Part shown: positions 8,046 to 16,505 of the stretch, piece by piece | Layout: each line of letters opens with the position of its first letter | How positions within the stretch are numbered: the first letter of the stretch is position 1 | Assembly (NCBI GenBank): GCA_964544865.1 | Contig: CAZJDV010000018.1 | Span: forward strand, 1-34,331 | Source of the DNA: CAZJDV01 sp964544865 | GTDB taxonomy: Bacteria > Chloroflexota > Dehalococcoidia > Lucifugimonadales > CAJWER01 | DNA: 34,331 nt | Direction: 5' to 3' | The notes under the pieces: model-generated | The model's input: the letters and a program-made list of their open reading frames with translations, nothing else | Databases searched by the model: none | What the model was told of the DNA's origin: nothing | Position numbers and translations under genes: made by a program

Positions 8046-8945
8046 ATGACAATCCCCACCAGGACACTGTATCGCAGCTACATCATCGAGGAGTACCACC
8101 TGAAGGAGGAGCCGTACTACCTCCCCGTCGGTGACGAGGTAGATCTGTTCGAGGCGGCGTACGAGCAGCAGATACCCGTGCTGCTAAAGGGCCCAACGGG
8201 CTGCGGCAAGACACGGTTCGTCGAGTACATGTCGTACCGGCTAGGGCAGGCGTTGACCAAGGTCAAACCGATCGGGGATGGCGGGCCGGCCGCTGACCAG
8301 GAAGGCCACAACATTCCCCTCGTCACGATCGCGTGCCACGAGGACCTGACCGCCAGCGACCTTGTGGGACGGTACCTGTTGCAGGGCGACAGCACGGTGT
8401 GGATCGACGGACCTCTAACCAGGGCCGTCAAAGCCGGCGGCATCTGCTATCTGGACGAGATAGTCGAGGCAAGAAAAGATACCACCGTGCTGATCCACCC
8501 GCTGACCGACCACCGGCGGATCTTGCCGGTCGAGAAGAGAGGCGAGTTGGTGGAGGCCGCGCCCGGTTTCCTGCTGGTGCTGTCCTACAACCCCGGCTAC
8601 CAGAGCGCGTTGAAGGACCTCAAGCACAGTACCCGCCAGCGCTTCGTTGCCATCGAGTTTAGCCCGGCGCCGAGGGAGATCGAGGCCCGAATCGTCGAAC
8701 ATGAGGCGGGGGTGGACGCGCAGACCGCGAACCAACTAGCCAAGCTGGGCGAGAAGGTACGCAATTTGAGAGAGCACGGGCTGGCCGAGGGCGCCAGCAC
8801 CCGCCTTCTCATTTACGCCGGCAAACTAATGTCCCAGGGCATCAGCCCCAGGCGCGCGTGCCAGGTGGCGGTCAATTGGGCCGTAACGGACGACACCACC
8901 ATCCACGGAAGTATCGAAGAGGTGATCTCGTCCATCTTCGAATAG
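8046..8945 (+). CDS. MoxR/CbbQ-family AAA+ ATPase
   Basis: A 299-residue AAA+ ATPase of the CbbQ/NirQ/NorQ branch of MoxR, which remodels or activates a partner enzyme together with a VWA-domain protein. It has the branch's N-terminal YYLPVGDEVDLFEAA, Walker A GPTGCGKT (49-56), Walker B CYLDE (133-137), sensor 1 asparagine in SYNPGYQ (Asn181) and arginines near STRQRF for finger roles. The VWA partner follows at 9618, with a NUDIX gene between. No nor, cbb or methanol dehydrogenase genes are visible, so the client is unknown. The ribosome site is weak: AGGA lies some 17 bases upstream. Confidence 0.85.
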   Translation: MTIPTRTLYRSYIIEEYHLKEEPYYLPVGDEVDLFEAAYEQQIPVLLKGPTGCGKTRFVEYMSYRLGQALTKVKPIGDGGPAADQEGHNIPLVTIACHEDLTASDLVGRYLLQGDSTVWIDGPLTRAVKAGGICYLDEIVEARKDTTVLIHPLTDHRRILPVEKRGELVEAAPGFLLVLSYNPGYQSALKDLKHSTRQRFVAIEFSPAPREIEARIVEHEAGVDAQTANQLAKLGEKVRNLREHGLAEGASTRLLIYAGKLMSQGISPRRACQVAVNWAVTDDTTIHGSIEEVISSIFE

Positions 8946-9033
8946 GGTGTTGATGGCGTTTCCCTTTGCCGCACGGCGGGATTAGACGCCGGGCCCCCGG
9001 CCATGAACGCGATGAAAGGGGCGTCGCAAATAG

Positions 9034-9639
9034 ATGCAAGACTCCGTCATTCCCTCGATTCGCCACGCCCTGTCCTTCCGTCCAAGATCGACACTGTCCG
9101 AGGGTACCCTAACTCCGGCGGGCGTCATGTTGCTGCTGTACCAGAAAAGCGGCGAGTACCATCTTCTGTTGAATAAGCGCTCCCAGCACGTGGAGGACCA
9201 CAAGGGGGAGATATCGTTTCCCGGAGGCCGGATGGACGAGGGCGACCGCGGCCTGCTGGAGACCGCCTTGCGGGAGACCCACGAGGAGATGGGGGTGCTC
9301 CCCGCCGATGTGGATGTGCTCGGCGAGTTGGACGAGGTGGCGACGATCTCCAGGTACAGGGTGAGCCCGTTCGTGGGAGCGGTACCGGAGTCGTACAAGT
9401 TCAGACCCAATGAGAGCGAGGTGGCCGAGGTGATAGAGGCCCCTCTGGGAGAGCTTGTACGGAGCGATGCGGCCCGCGACGAGGTCCGGATGGTGCGCGG
9501 CGAGCCGGTCCACCTTGCGTCCTATGTGTTTCGCGGCCATGTGATCTGGGGCGCCACGGGCAGGATTTTGCAGAGCTTCTTAGAGGTCCTGGATAGCGTC
9601 CCGGAGAAGGAGGCTTTGTGGAAGAGCAAACGGGCTTGA
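9034..9639 (+). CDS. NUDIX hydrolase, CoA-pyrophosphatase (NudL)-like
   Basis: The 201-residue product has the arrangement of NudL-type coenzyme A pyrophosphatases: LLLNKRSQHVEDHKGEISFPGG followed by the NUDIX box that ends RETHEEMGV (80-88). The glutamate normally seen early in the box is replaced, as in other NudL-like proteins. Such enzymes hydrolyse CoA or acyl-CoA to 3',5'-ADP and phosphopantetheine. The link to coaE, two genes upstream in the same run, is suggestive only. The last 22 bases overlap the start of the VWA gene, implying translational coupling. Confidence 0.8.
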   Translation: MQDSVIPSIRHALSFRPRSTLSEGTLTPAGVMLLLYQKSGEYHLLLNKRSQHVEDHKGEISFPGGRMDEGDRGLLETALRETHEEMGVLPADVDVLGELDEVATISRYRVSPFVGAVPESYKFRPNESEVAEVIEAPLGELVRSDAARDEVRMVRGEPVHLASYVFRGHVIWGATGRILQSFLEVLDSVPEKEALWKSKRA

Positions 9640-12600
9640 CCCTGGAGCGGATAAAGGCCGAGCTGGGTGAATTCCCACGCGCACTGTATCTGGACTTCGA
9701 GGCGGCCTGGGAGGGAATGTCCTACGTGGTCGATGAAGAGCGGCTTGTCGCCTGGGCCGAGACCGGGTTGAAGCTCGCCCAACAGACCGTCCGGTCCTGG
9801 GAGGCGGCCGGACAGTATTTCAAGGCTAGCCCAAAGGTCGCGGACCGACTCCCAGAGAGCTACTTTGACAAGTGGTCCGAGAGTGGCGCCACGCTGTGCC
9901 GCGAGTCGCCGACGCTGGCCGCCAGCTACTTCCAGGCCAGCCCCTCCACCCTCGGCCGTCTCAAGCCACGCCACGTCGAGGCCTGGGCGAGGATGGGGAG
10001 CGATCTCTACAAGGGGACATGGAAGTCCAGCACTCTGGCCTGCAAGTTCTTCGACGCCACGCCGGGGCTGCTGCGCAGCCTCTCGGTTTCCGAGCTCGAG
10101 ACGTTCGTGGGCTTCCTCGGCACCCTCTCGCACCGGTCCTACGACGTGGCCGTCGAGTGCCTGGTGCTGGGCCAGAGAATATTCCCGCTGCTGGGTGACG
10201 ACAAGGAAACATTCATGACCCTGAGCGCCTCCCTTGCTGAGACGAGCTGGCGGCAGGTCAAGGGCCTGTTCGACTCGGTCAAGCGAGCGCTGCCCAGGAT
10301 CGACTCTGGGCAGCGCCCAAGGTTCCTCGCGCTGACCCGGAGGCTCCACGCGTCGGGCTGCCAGAACCTGCCCGTGGCGATCCTGGAGATGTCCGACTCT
10401 CTGGGTCAGCTTGACGGCGAGCACCATTCCAGGTTGCTGGGGCTCGCCGAGTCGATGCTGGAGGTCTCGCCCCTGGCGATGCCCGAGTTCCTGAAGAGCT
10501 GCCCGGCGGCGCTCGAACGCGTAACGATCACCCAGCTAGATAAATGGTACGAGGAGGGCATACGGGTATTGGAGCACAACAGCGACGGCGGGCTCGCGTA
10601 CTTCAAGGTCGAGTCGGCCCGTTCCCAGAGGGTGCTCGAAGGGCTCTCGTCGAGCGTTGAGTTCACCCGCATCAAGGAAGTGATGGAGATGTACTGCCGG
10701 GCCTTAGCCGGCGCGGAGGTAAAGCTTGCCGCCAGCGAGGAGCTCGCGGAGAAACACATAGGCTGGGTCTCGGACGAGGCGCCAACGACGGAGGGGGCCA
10801 CTGTCTTCGTTCCAGCGCAGGAGGACCGCTACTCAACGAAGAGGGAGAACTTCGACCTGTTCAAAGTCATCTCGACCCACCAGGTCGGGCATCTGGAGTT
10901 TGGAAGCTTCCAGTTCGAGTTCGAGCGCCCCTCCACCCTCTTTCCGGACCTGCGGCCGCGGCTGGTTGAGGAGATGAAGGGCCCGGATCCCTCGGAGGAC
11001 GAAGGCGCATCCGCCGAGAGGGGCTGGATGACCGACATGCAGCGGTTCTTCAATCTGTTCGCCGAAAGACATCTCGCCCTGGACGTGTTCACCGTCGTCG
11101 AGGACGGACGGCTCGACGCACGGGTGGCTTTCGAGTACCCGGGGATCAAGGCGGACTACCGCAGGGTGCAGAGGGATGCTCTCGAGGGCCGCCCGGCCAT
11201 CCAGTCTCTTCCCATGCGGGAGGCGCTGGTCGAGTTCCTGGTCAGGATCAGCCTGCTGCAACTCAAAGACCTGCCGGTCCCGACTCGTCATGCGGAAGAG
11301 GCCCAGAAGATCGCCCGAATAGCGAGACGCGTTCAAGTCGCTCACGCCACTGTCGAGGATGCGGCGGAGGCCACGTTGCGGATCTACGCCATCCTCTCCC
11401 AGGTGCCGAACGAAGAGGCCGCGCTGGAGGACTGGGACAACGTCGATGTGCCTGGCGACGAAACAGGCCAGGACCTGGATACCGACGACGATGAGCTGCT
11501 CATGCAGCTCATGCAGGGGATGTCCGGCGAGTCCGAGCAGGCGCAGGACGAGGAGTACAGCCCGAGTGAGGACGTGGACTACCGGGGCGATTTCAAGCCG
11601 GAGATGGTCCAGATGCTGACCGAGCTTCGCATGCAGAGCGGAGATGAGAGCGGCCAGGGCGACGGGCAGGAAATCACCCAGGAAATGCTCGAAGAGATGC
11701 TCCAAAGCACCGCCGAGCTGGACCTGGAGAGCATGGAGGGCCGCCCCCTGGATTCGACCGGTACGTTCGCCGACAACATGTTGAAGGAGGCGGGGCTGAA
11801 CCTGCCGGAATCCCCCGAGATGGGCCAGGGACCCCTGGTCCACGTCGACGAGGAGGGCGGCCCGCTGGATCCCAACGAGCCTCAGACATTTGTATATGAC
11901 GAGTGGGACTTCCGCGCCGACGACTACAAGCCGAACTGGTGCATCGTGCGCCAGAGGCCAATGACTGAGGGCGATGCCAGCTATTATGGGCGCACGCTGA
12001 GCAGCCACGGGCCGCTGGCGGACCAGATCAAGCGCCAGTTCGAGCTGCTGGTCCCCGAGATGCTACGCAAGGTGCGCAAGCTCGAGGACGGCGAGGAGAT
12101 CGACATCGACGACGTGATCGAGGCGATGATCGACATCCGCACCGGCGTCGGCCCCAGCGAGAAGCTCTACTGGAGGCGCAACAAGGTCCAGCGGGACGTG
12201 GCCGTGGTGTTCTTGCTGGACACCAGCGCCTCGACCGCCGAGGCAATTGAGGACTCCAAGAGGGTCGCCGACGATTGGGAGCCTCCCGAAGACCCCGTCG
12301 AGTACATGGTCTGGCTCAGAAACCGGCGCGGAGAGGGCATGCGGCGCTCTTACAAGCGCATAATCGACCTTGAGAAAGAGGCCGTGGTGCTGCTGATCCA
12401 CGCCCTGGAGACCATCGGTGACGTCTACGGGATATACGGGTTCTCCGGCTACGGACGGGAAAACGTCGAGTTCTACACCATCAAGGATATCGATGAGGCG
12501 TTCAGCGAACGTGTCCAAGGGCGCATAGACCGCATCGCGCCTCTGCACGCCACGCGGATGGGCCCGGCAATCAGGCACGCCACGTCGAAGCTGGAGGCCC

Positions 12601-12881
12601 TGGACGCTCGCACCAAGCTGCTGTTCCTCATCAGTGACGGACGCCCCCAGGACAGGGGTTACAGCCGCGAGGGAGTGGAAAAGGAGTACGCCGTCCACGA
12701 CACGAAGATGGCCCTCGACGAGGCCAGCGACAAGAACATAAACGCCTTCTGCCTGACCGTCGACAAGAACGGCCATGACTATCTCAAGACCATGTGCGCG
12801 GACATGGGCTACGAGATATTGGACGACATTTACGCCCTCCCGCAGCGTCTGCTCTATCTGTACAGGCGGCTGACGATCTAG
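9618..12881 (+). CDS. NorD/CbbO-like VWA-domain protein
   Basis: A long product (1087 residues) with a C-terminal von Willebrand A domain from about 860. The MIDAS metal site is DTSAS (Asp868, Ser870, Ser872), and a further acidic position falls in LISDGRP (Asp1007). The N-terminal half is helical and contains repeated units such as AAGQYFKASP, AASYFQASP and ACKFFDATP, spaced 33 to 40 residues apart. A strongly acidic linker lies near 612-655. This is the layout of NorD/CbbO proteins that work with a MoxR ATPase. The GTG start at 9618 has GGAGAAGGAGG just upstream and overlaps the NUDIX gene. Confidence 0.85.
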   Translation: MEEQTGLTLERIKAELGEFPRALYLDFEAAWEGMSYVVDEERLVAWAETGLKLAQQTVRSWEAAGQYFKASPKVADRLPESYFDKWSESGATLCRESPTLAASYFQASPSTLGRLKPRHVEAWARMGSDLYKGTWKSSTLACKFFDATPGLLRSLSVSELETFVGFLGTLSHRSYDVAVECLVLGQRIFPLLGDDKETFMTLSASLAETSWRQVKGLFDSVKRALPRIDSGQRPRFLALTRRLHASGCQNLPVAILEMSDSLGQLDGEHHSRLLGLAESMLEVSPLAMPEFLKSCPAALERVTITQLDKWYEEGIRVLEHNSDGGLAYFKVESARSQRVLEGLSSSVEFTRIKEVMEMYCRALAGAEVKLAASEELAEKHIGWVSDEAPTTEGATVFVPAQEDRYSTKRENFDLFKVISTHQVGHLEFGSFQFEFERPSTLFPDLRPRLVEEMKGPDPSEDEGASAERGWMTDMQRFFNLFAERHLALDVFTVVEDGRLDARVAFEYPGIKADYRRVQRDALEGRPAIQSLPMREALVEFLVRISLLQLKDLPVPTRHAEEAQKIARIARRVQVAHATVEDAAEATLRIYAILSQVPNEEAALEDWDNVDVPGDETGQDLDTDDDELLMQLMQGMSGESEQAQDEEYSPSEDVDYRGDFKPEMVQMLTELRMQSGDESGQGDGQEITQEMLEEMLQSTAELDLESMEGRPLDSTGTFADNMLKEAGLNLPESPEMGQGPLVHVDEEGGPLDPNEPQTFVYDEWDFRADDYKPNWCIVRQRPMTEGDASYYGRTLSSHGPLADQIKRQFELLVPEMLRKVRKLEDGEEIDIDDVIEAMIDIRTGVGPSEKLYWRRNKVQRDVAVVFLLDTSASTAEAIEDSKRVADDWEPPEDPVEYMVWLRNRRGEGMRRSYKRIIDLEKEAVVLLIHALETIGDVYGIYGFSGYGRENVEFYTIKDIDEAFSERVQGRIDRIAPLHATRMGPAIRHATSKLEALDARTKLLFLISDGRPQDRGYSREGVEKEYAVHDTKMALDEASDKNINAFCLTVDKNGHDYLKTMCADMGYEILDDIYALPQRLLYLYRRLTI

Positions 12882-12992
12882 GCGGCGATCCAGCATGAGG
12901 TGGTCCGCCCTCGTCGTCCGCCTGTGGCGGAGGAGTCCATTCGGCACCCGCGCCATCCAGACCTGCATCGAATAGTCGGAAGAAGCGGCCAA

Positions 12993-13298
12993 TTGAACAT
13001 CGAACTCTCGACCGAGGCTCTCGAACTGATCCGGCGGCGCGGCGGCAGGGCCGCCATCGACTTCATACCTCCCATCGGCTGAGGCGGCAGCCCCGAGGTG
13101 TTCGTGGACACCTATTTAAGGGGCACGAACCTGTCCTCCTACCATCGGACAGGGATCGAGAACGTCATCATCCTGCTATCCCGGGCCCTGGCTGACTGGG
13201 CGCAGACGATAAGGATCAGCGACAGCCGGTTCTTGCTCTGGACCACGCTCGCGGTCGATGTGGCGCCCGTGGACGCGCACGCACGCGGCGGCGCCTGA
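12993..13298 (+). CDS. probable selenoprotein, HesB-like / CC-Se motif family, with in-frame TGA
   Basis: The frame from the TTG at 12993 (GGAAGAAG ribosome site seven bases upstream) runs to a TGA at 13080-13082 and stays open in the same frame to 13298, giving 101 residues with selenocysteine at position 30. The N-terminus (NIELSTEALELIRRRGG) resembles HesB/IscA-like proteins. The local motif is IGUGGSPEV, and it matches my recollection of the small 'CC/Se motif' (seleno)protein family, where Cys-Cys or Cys-Sec precedes a G..PE segment. The protein has no other cysteine. Codons after the TGA keep G/C-rich third positions. A SECIS-like hairpin follows at the right distance, and selA is in the same window. 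Function is unknown. Confidence 0.7.
13096..13113 (+). promoter_or_regulatory. bacterial SECIS-like hairpin
   Basis: AGGTGT (13096-13101) pairs perfectly with ACACCT (13108-13113) around TCGTGG. An inner T-G wobble reduces the loop to CGTG with a G in the second place. That G lies 22 bases after the TGA. Known bacterial SECIS elements have a short stem with a G among the first two loop bases, 16-37 bases past the UGA, so the geometry fits. Confidence 0.6.
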
Positions 13299-13394
13299 CG
13301 GCACCGCTAGTCCGCCGGTCCGGGCGGAGCGCTTCCCCGCTCGTTTCGTTGTCTTGCCATCGTTGTAGTAGTTGCGACCTGGCCCTGAGTGGAC

Positions 13395-13943
13395 ATGTTC
13401 AGTCACATCCTCGACGACGACACAAGGCTGCGTCTCCTGACGGAGCGGGACGCCAAGGAGATGCACGCGCTGACTCAGAGCAATCTGAAGTATCTGAGCG
13501 AGTGGCTTCCCTGGCCGGACCCTTCACAGACTGTGGGAGACACCCACAAGTTCATCCGGGAATCCGCTTGGCGCAACCGGGACGATGATGGCTTCATCGC
13601 GGGCATATGGCACGTGGGTCGGCTTACGGGTGTCTTCAGCTACCACGGAATCGACCGGCCGGACCGCAGCACCTCGATCGGGTACTGGCTGGCGGCCGGC
13701 TACCAGGGCAAAGGGCTCATGACCGGGGCGTGCAGAGTCCTGGTGGACCACGCGTTCGATGAGCTTGGACTCAATCGCGTCGAGATACGCTGCGCCACCG
13801 GGAACAGGAAGAGCCGCGCCATACCGGAGCGGCTTGGATTCACCAACGAGGGCACGCTGCGCCTGGTCCAGTGGCTCCACGACCGCTTCGTGGACCATGT
13901 GGTGTATGGCATGCTGGCGAAAGACTGGAACTGGCGGGACTGA
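13395..13943 (+). CDS. GNAT-family N-acetyltransferase, RimJ/RimL-like
   Basis: The 182-residue product has the RimJ/RimL layout: an N-terminal DDDTRLRLLTERDA segment, then SIGYWLAAGYQGKGLMTGA, the acetyl-CoA pyrophosphate-binding loop (Q-x-G-x-G/A pattern), and EIRCATGNRKSRAIPERLGF with the conserved late N..S motif. The second half of the usual 'Y' motif ends VVYGMLAKDW. Members acetylate protein N-termini or small amines; the substrate cannot be read from sequence. The ATG at 13395 was preferred over the GTG two codons earlier; neither has a strong ribosome site. The gene stands between the selenoprotein and speD. Confidence 0.85.
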   Translation: MFSHILDDDTRLRLLTERDAKEMHALTQSNLKYLSEWLPWPDPSQTVGDTHKFIRESAWRNRDDDGFIAGIWHVGRLTGVFSYHGIDRPDRSTSIGYWLAAGYQGKGLMTGACRVLVDHAFDELGLNRVEIRCATGNRKSRAIPERLGFTNEGTLRLVQWLHDRFVDHVVYGMLAKDWNWRD

Positions 13944-14042
13944 AACCTTCGGTGACGGCCGGATGGCATGTTGTGTGGCGCAGACGTGGGTGGTACGCTA
14001 GGTGTTCGATTCGAGGACACTACAGGCAGCGAGGCTGACAAC

Positions 14043-14471
14043 GTGCATCTGGTAGTTGATGGATACGGCGCCGATCCGGAGAAACTCAGGGACGAGGGCC
14101 TGGTCCGCAGGTTCCTGGACGAGTACCCGGCCACGCTCGGCATGACCAAGATGATACCGCCGCAGGTCTATACGTACCGCGGCCGCGTCCCGGAAGACTG
14201 GGGCGTGTCGGGCTTCGTCCTGATCGCCGAGAGCCACATCAGCGTGCACACCTTCCCCGACCGGGGCTATGTCAACATCGACATATTCTCCTGCAAGGAG
14301 TTCGATCCCTCTTCCTCGCTCCGGGACGTCGAGCGGACGTTCGACCTGCCGCAGGTGAAGGTCTGGACGATGGAGCGAGGCGTCGAGTTCTCGACGCCAG
14401 AAGCGGCGTTCGGCGGCATACTTCGGGAGCGCGCGGGCCTCACGGCAGGCGACGGGCCGGCGGATGGCTGA
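14043..14471 (+). CDS. speD: S-adenosylmethionine decarboxylase proenzyme
   Basis: SpeD supplies decarboxylated AdoMet, the aminopropyl donor for spermidine. It is a short class 1B-type proenzyme (about 143 residues) that cleaves itself before a serine to form the pyruvoyl group. The motif AESHISVHTFPDRGYVNIDIF gives Ser64 as that serine after Glu63, with His69 and Cys84 (IFSC) in the expected catalytic places. I chose the GTG at 14043, with GCGAGG upstream, because the family begins at HLVVDGYG. An ATG at 13968 would add 25 residues. The end overlaps speB by eight bases. Confidence 0.85.
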   Translation: MHLVVDGYGADPEKLRDEGLVRRFLDEYPATLGMTKMIPPQVYTYRGRVPEDWGVSGFVLIAESHISVHTFPDRGYVNIDIFSCKEFDPSSSLRDVERTFDLPQVKVWTMERGVEFSTPEAAFGGILRERAGLTAGDGPADG

Positions 14472-15372
14472 CCGGGATGACGGCCTGGGCGACGTGCCCC
14501 GATACTGGGACACCTTCCTCGACACGCGGCAGCGTTCCAGCAGCCTCGAAGACGCCCGGGTGGTCCTTGTCCCCATCCCCTACGACAGCACCACGTCGTA
14601 TAAGGCAGGCGCGCGCCACGGCCCCAAAGCCATCGTCACTGCCTCCCGGCAGCTCGAGGACTACGATTATGAGCTGGACAGAGACATCTCGGAGGTTGGG
14701 ATATTCACCACCGCCGAGATCGAGCCGGACGTTAGCGGCCCCGAGGCGATGGTCCGGCGGACCGCCGGCGTCGTCCGCTCGTTCGCGGCCACCGGCAAGC
14801 TCGTTGGCGTGCTGGGCGGGGAGCATACCGTCACCATCGGGGCGGTCCAGGCGATGCGGGAGTTCCACACGGACTTGAGCGTTCTCTACCTCGACGCCCA
14901 CGCCGACCTGCGGGACGAGTACATGGGGAGCGGCTGGGGACACGCGTCGGTGGCCCGGAGGCTCCACGGAGTCGCTCCTCTGGTCCAGGTTGGCGTCCGG
15001 AGCCTGAGCGCCGGCGAGATGACGTTAATCCGGGAGGAGAGCCTTCCCGTGCTGTTCTGGCCGCCGGCGACGAAGGACATGGACGCGGTGTCGTCGTGGG
15101 CCTTGAGCCACCTCTCAATGCATGTTTACGTGAGCGTGGACCTGGACGTGTTCGATCCCTCGATGATGGCCGCGGTAGGTAACCCGGAGCCGGGCGGCAT
15201 GGGGTGGGAGCAGGTGACCGGTTTGCTCAGGGCGGTGGCGGAGGCCAGGCGGATCGTCGGTTTCGACGTGACCGAACTGAGCCCGGGGGAGGGCCCGGAG
15301 GCCTGCGCGTTCACAGCCGCCAAGCTCACATACAAGCTGATTGGATATGCGACCGGCGGCGCCCACGCTTGA
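14464..15372 (+). CDS. speB: agmatinase / ureohydrolase
   Basis: A 302-residue ureohydrolase of the agmatinase branch, which hydrolyses agmatine to putrescine and urea. The binuclear manganese ligands are all visible: GGEHT, then LDAHADLRDEY, and SVDLDVFDP. GGMGWEQV and DVTELSP, typical of the C-terminal half, follow. The start ATG lies inside the end of speD, and the stop overlaps the TTG start of the next gene. The three genes are therefore a tight polyamine cluster. No spermidine synthase (speE) is present here. Other ureohydrolases (guanidinobutyrase, formimidoylglutamase) are possible, but the speD neighbour favours agmatinase. Confidence 0.9.
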   Translation: MADRDDGLGDVPRYWDTFLDTRQRSSSLEDARVVLVPIPYDSTTSYKAGARHGPKAIVTASRQLEDYDYELDRDISEVGIFTTAEIEPDVSGPEAMVRRTAGVVRSFAATGKLVGVLGGEHTVTIGAVQAMREFHTDLSVLYLDAHADLRDEYMGSGWGHASVARRLHGVAPLVQVGVRSLSAGEMTLIREESLPVLFWPPATKDMDAVSSWALSHLSMHVYVSVDLDVFDPSMMAAVGNPEPGGMGWEQVTGLLRAVAEARRIVGFDVTELSPGEGPEACAFTAAKLTYKLIGYATGGAHA

Positions 15373-16010
15373 GCATTCTGGTTCTCACTCCGATAGAAGA
15401 CGAGCTCGACGCCCTGTCGAGCGCCCTGGCCGAACGAGGAGTTGAGGGGTATTCGATGCTGGCCGGCTATCGGTCCGGGCCTACTACGAGGGCGGGCTGA
15501 TATTTGTGCGGGGTGCACTCGGCAAGGTGCAGTTCGGCCTTCACGCCCTCCACGCCCTGGACAACGTGGATGACGTGGGAGCCGTCGTGTGCGCCGGGGT
15601 GGCCGGGGCCTCTCGGATGCGGTTTCGCTGGAGGATGTGGTGGTCGCCACGGCGACGATCGAGCACGATTTCAACTGGCCGGGGGTTGCGCCCTTCGTTC
15701 GAGGGCGACGCCGATTACATCTCCGCGCTTAAAGGCCGTGGGTTTCCGCCAGGCAGCGCGTTCACGCTGCACCTTGGCCCGATCGCGAGTGGGGATGAGT
15801 CGATCAACGACGGCGCGTGCGCACGTGAGCTTCATGCCAGCACCGGGGCGCGCAAGGGCCGCCCGGTTCGCGGACTTCCCATTCTTGGAGATCCGTGGGA
15901 TCTCGGCCATGGCGGATTCGGAGGCCGAATCCGTCTGGCTCCAAAACCTGCCCCGCACGATGACCAACGTCGGCGTGGTACTGGAAACGCTTGTCCGCGC
16001 CATCGACTGA
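15369..16010 (+). pseudogene. MTA/SAH nucleosidase-like phosphorylase superfamily gene with several frameshifts
   Basis: Pieces in all three frames make one nucleosidase-like protein of about 213 residues: SILVLTPIEDELDAL, then LIFVRGALGKVQFGLHA and VVCAGVAGA, then LSDAVSLEDVVVATATIEHDF, then FEGDADYISALKG with LGPIASGDESI, and finally FADFPFLEIRGISA and NLPRTMTNVGVVL. Frame changes fall near 15475, 15608, 15695 and 15850, and the last piece returns to the first frame. 5'-Methylthioadenosine nucleosidase would remove the by-product of aminopropyl transfer, so its place right after speD-speB fits; futalosine hydrolase is an alternative. It may be a decayed gene or a badly resolved stretch of sequence. 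Confidence 0.65.
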
Positions 16011-16123
16011 AGTTGTGTTGCACCGATTCTCTCTTCCGCGGTCTCTGGCCGGCGGAACCGTTCCCGAAGCACCGCATGGCCTTTACGCCCACCCGCAACC
16101 GAGGACCCCAGACGCTGGGGCGG

Positions 16124-16152
16124 TTGACCCCCGTCCAGCCATTGACTAGAAT
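16124..16152 (+). promoter_or_regulatory. strong sigma70-type promoter for tRNA-Thr
   Basis: TTGACC (16124-16129) and TAGAAT (16147-16152) are separated by exactly 17 bases, about 107 bases before the tRNA. There is no coding sequence between them and the tRNA, so a leader would be removed by processing. Confidence 0.6.
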
Positions 16153-16259
16153 GTTTGGTACCCGAGTGCTGGATGGACCAGCGGCTAGCCGTCTTTGTGT
16201 TCGGCGGGCGTCGTGTGGAGAGTGCGAAGGTTCCGCGGATGGACGGCTTTGCGGCCCGT

Positions 16260-16333
16260 GCCCCAGTGGCGCAACAGGTAGCGCAGCCGACTTGTAATCG
16301 GCAGGTTAGTGGGTTCGAATCCCCTCTGGGGCT
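16260..16333 (+). tRNA. tRNA-Thr(TGT)
   Basis: The cloverleaf is clear. Acceptor GCCCCAG (16260-16266) pairs with CTGGGGC (16326-16332). The D stem is GCGC/GCGC and the anticodon stem GCCGA/TCGGC. Loop CTTGTAA gives anticodon TGT (reads ACA), and the T loop is TTCGAAT. The T stem has one mismatch and one wobble. CCA is not encoded. A partial copy of its 3' half lies at 34054-34090. Confidence 0.9.
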
Positions 16334-16356
16334 CACTCCTAAACCGCATAACGAAG

Positions 16357-16381
16357 GGCCTCCTGGGTTACCTGGGAGGCC
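16357..16381 (+). terminator. possible hairpin terminator after tRNA-Thr
   Basis: GGCCTCC (16357-16363) pairs with GGAGGCC (16375-16381), starting 24 bases after the tRNA. Only AATTTG follows, so the T tract is weak. Confidence 0.35.
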
Positions 16382-16505
16382 AATTTGCTAGCCCCGCAAT
16401 ACCGCTTTGCCAGCGCCCTAGCCACATGCCGCCGAGCTGAGTCAAAACACGGAATACCCGTCTTCGTTCGCGCGGGGCCAGACCTCGCAAGTGTGCTGCC
16501 CGTCT

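Noticed and set aside
10833..12008. 391-codon minus-strand open frame inside the VWA gene.
   Set aside because: It is antisense to a gene with clear domain content, and its translation shows no recognisable motif; high G+C sequence often yields such frames.
15369..15505. TGA near 15497-15499 in the nucleosidase gene as a second selenocysteine codon.
   Set aside because: The protein does not continue in the same frame after this TGA; homology moves to another frame before it, so it is a frameshift effect.
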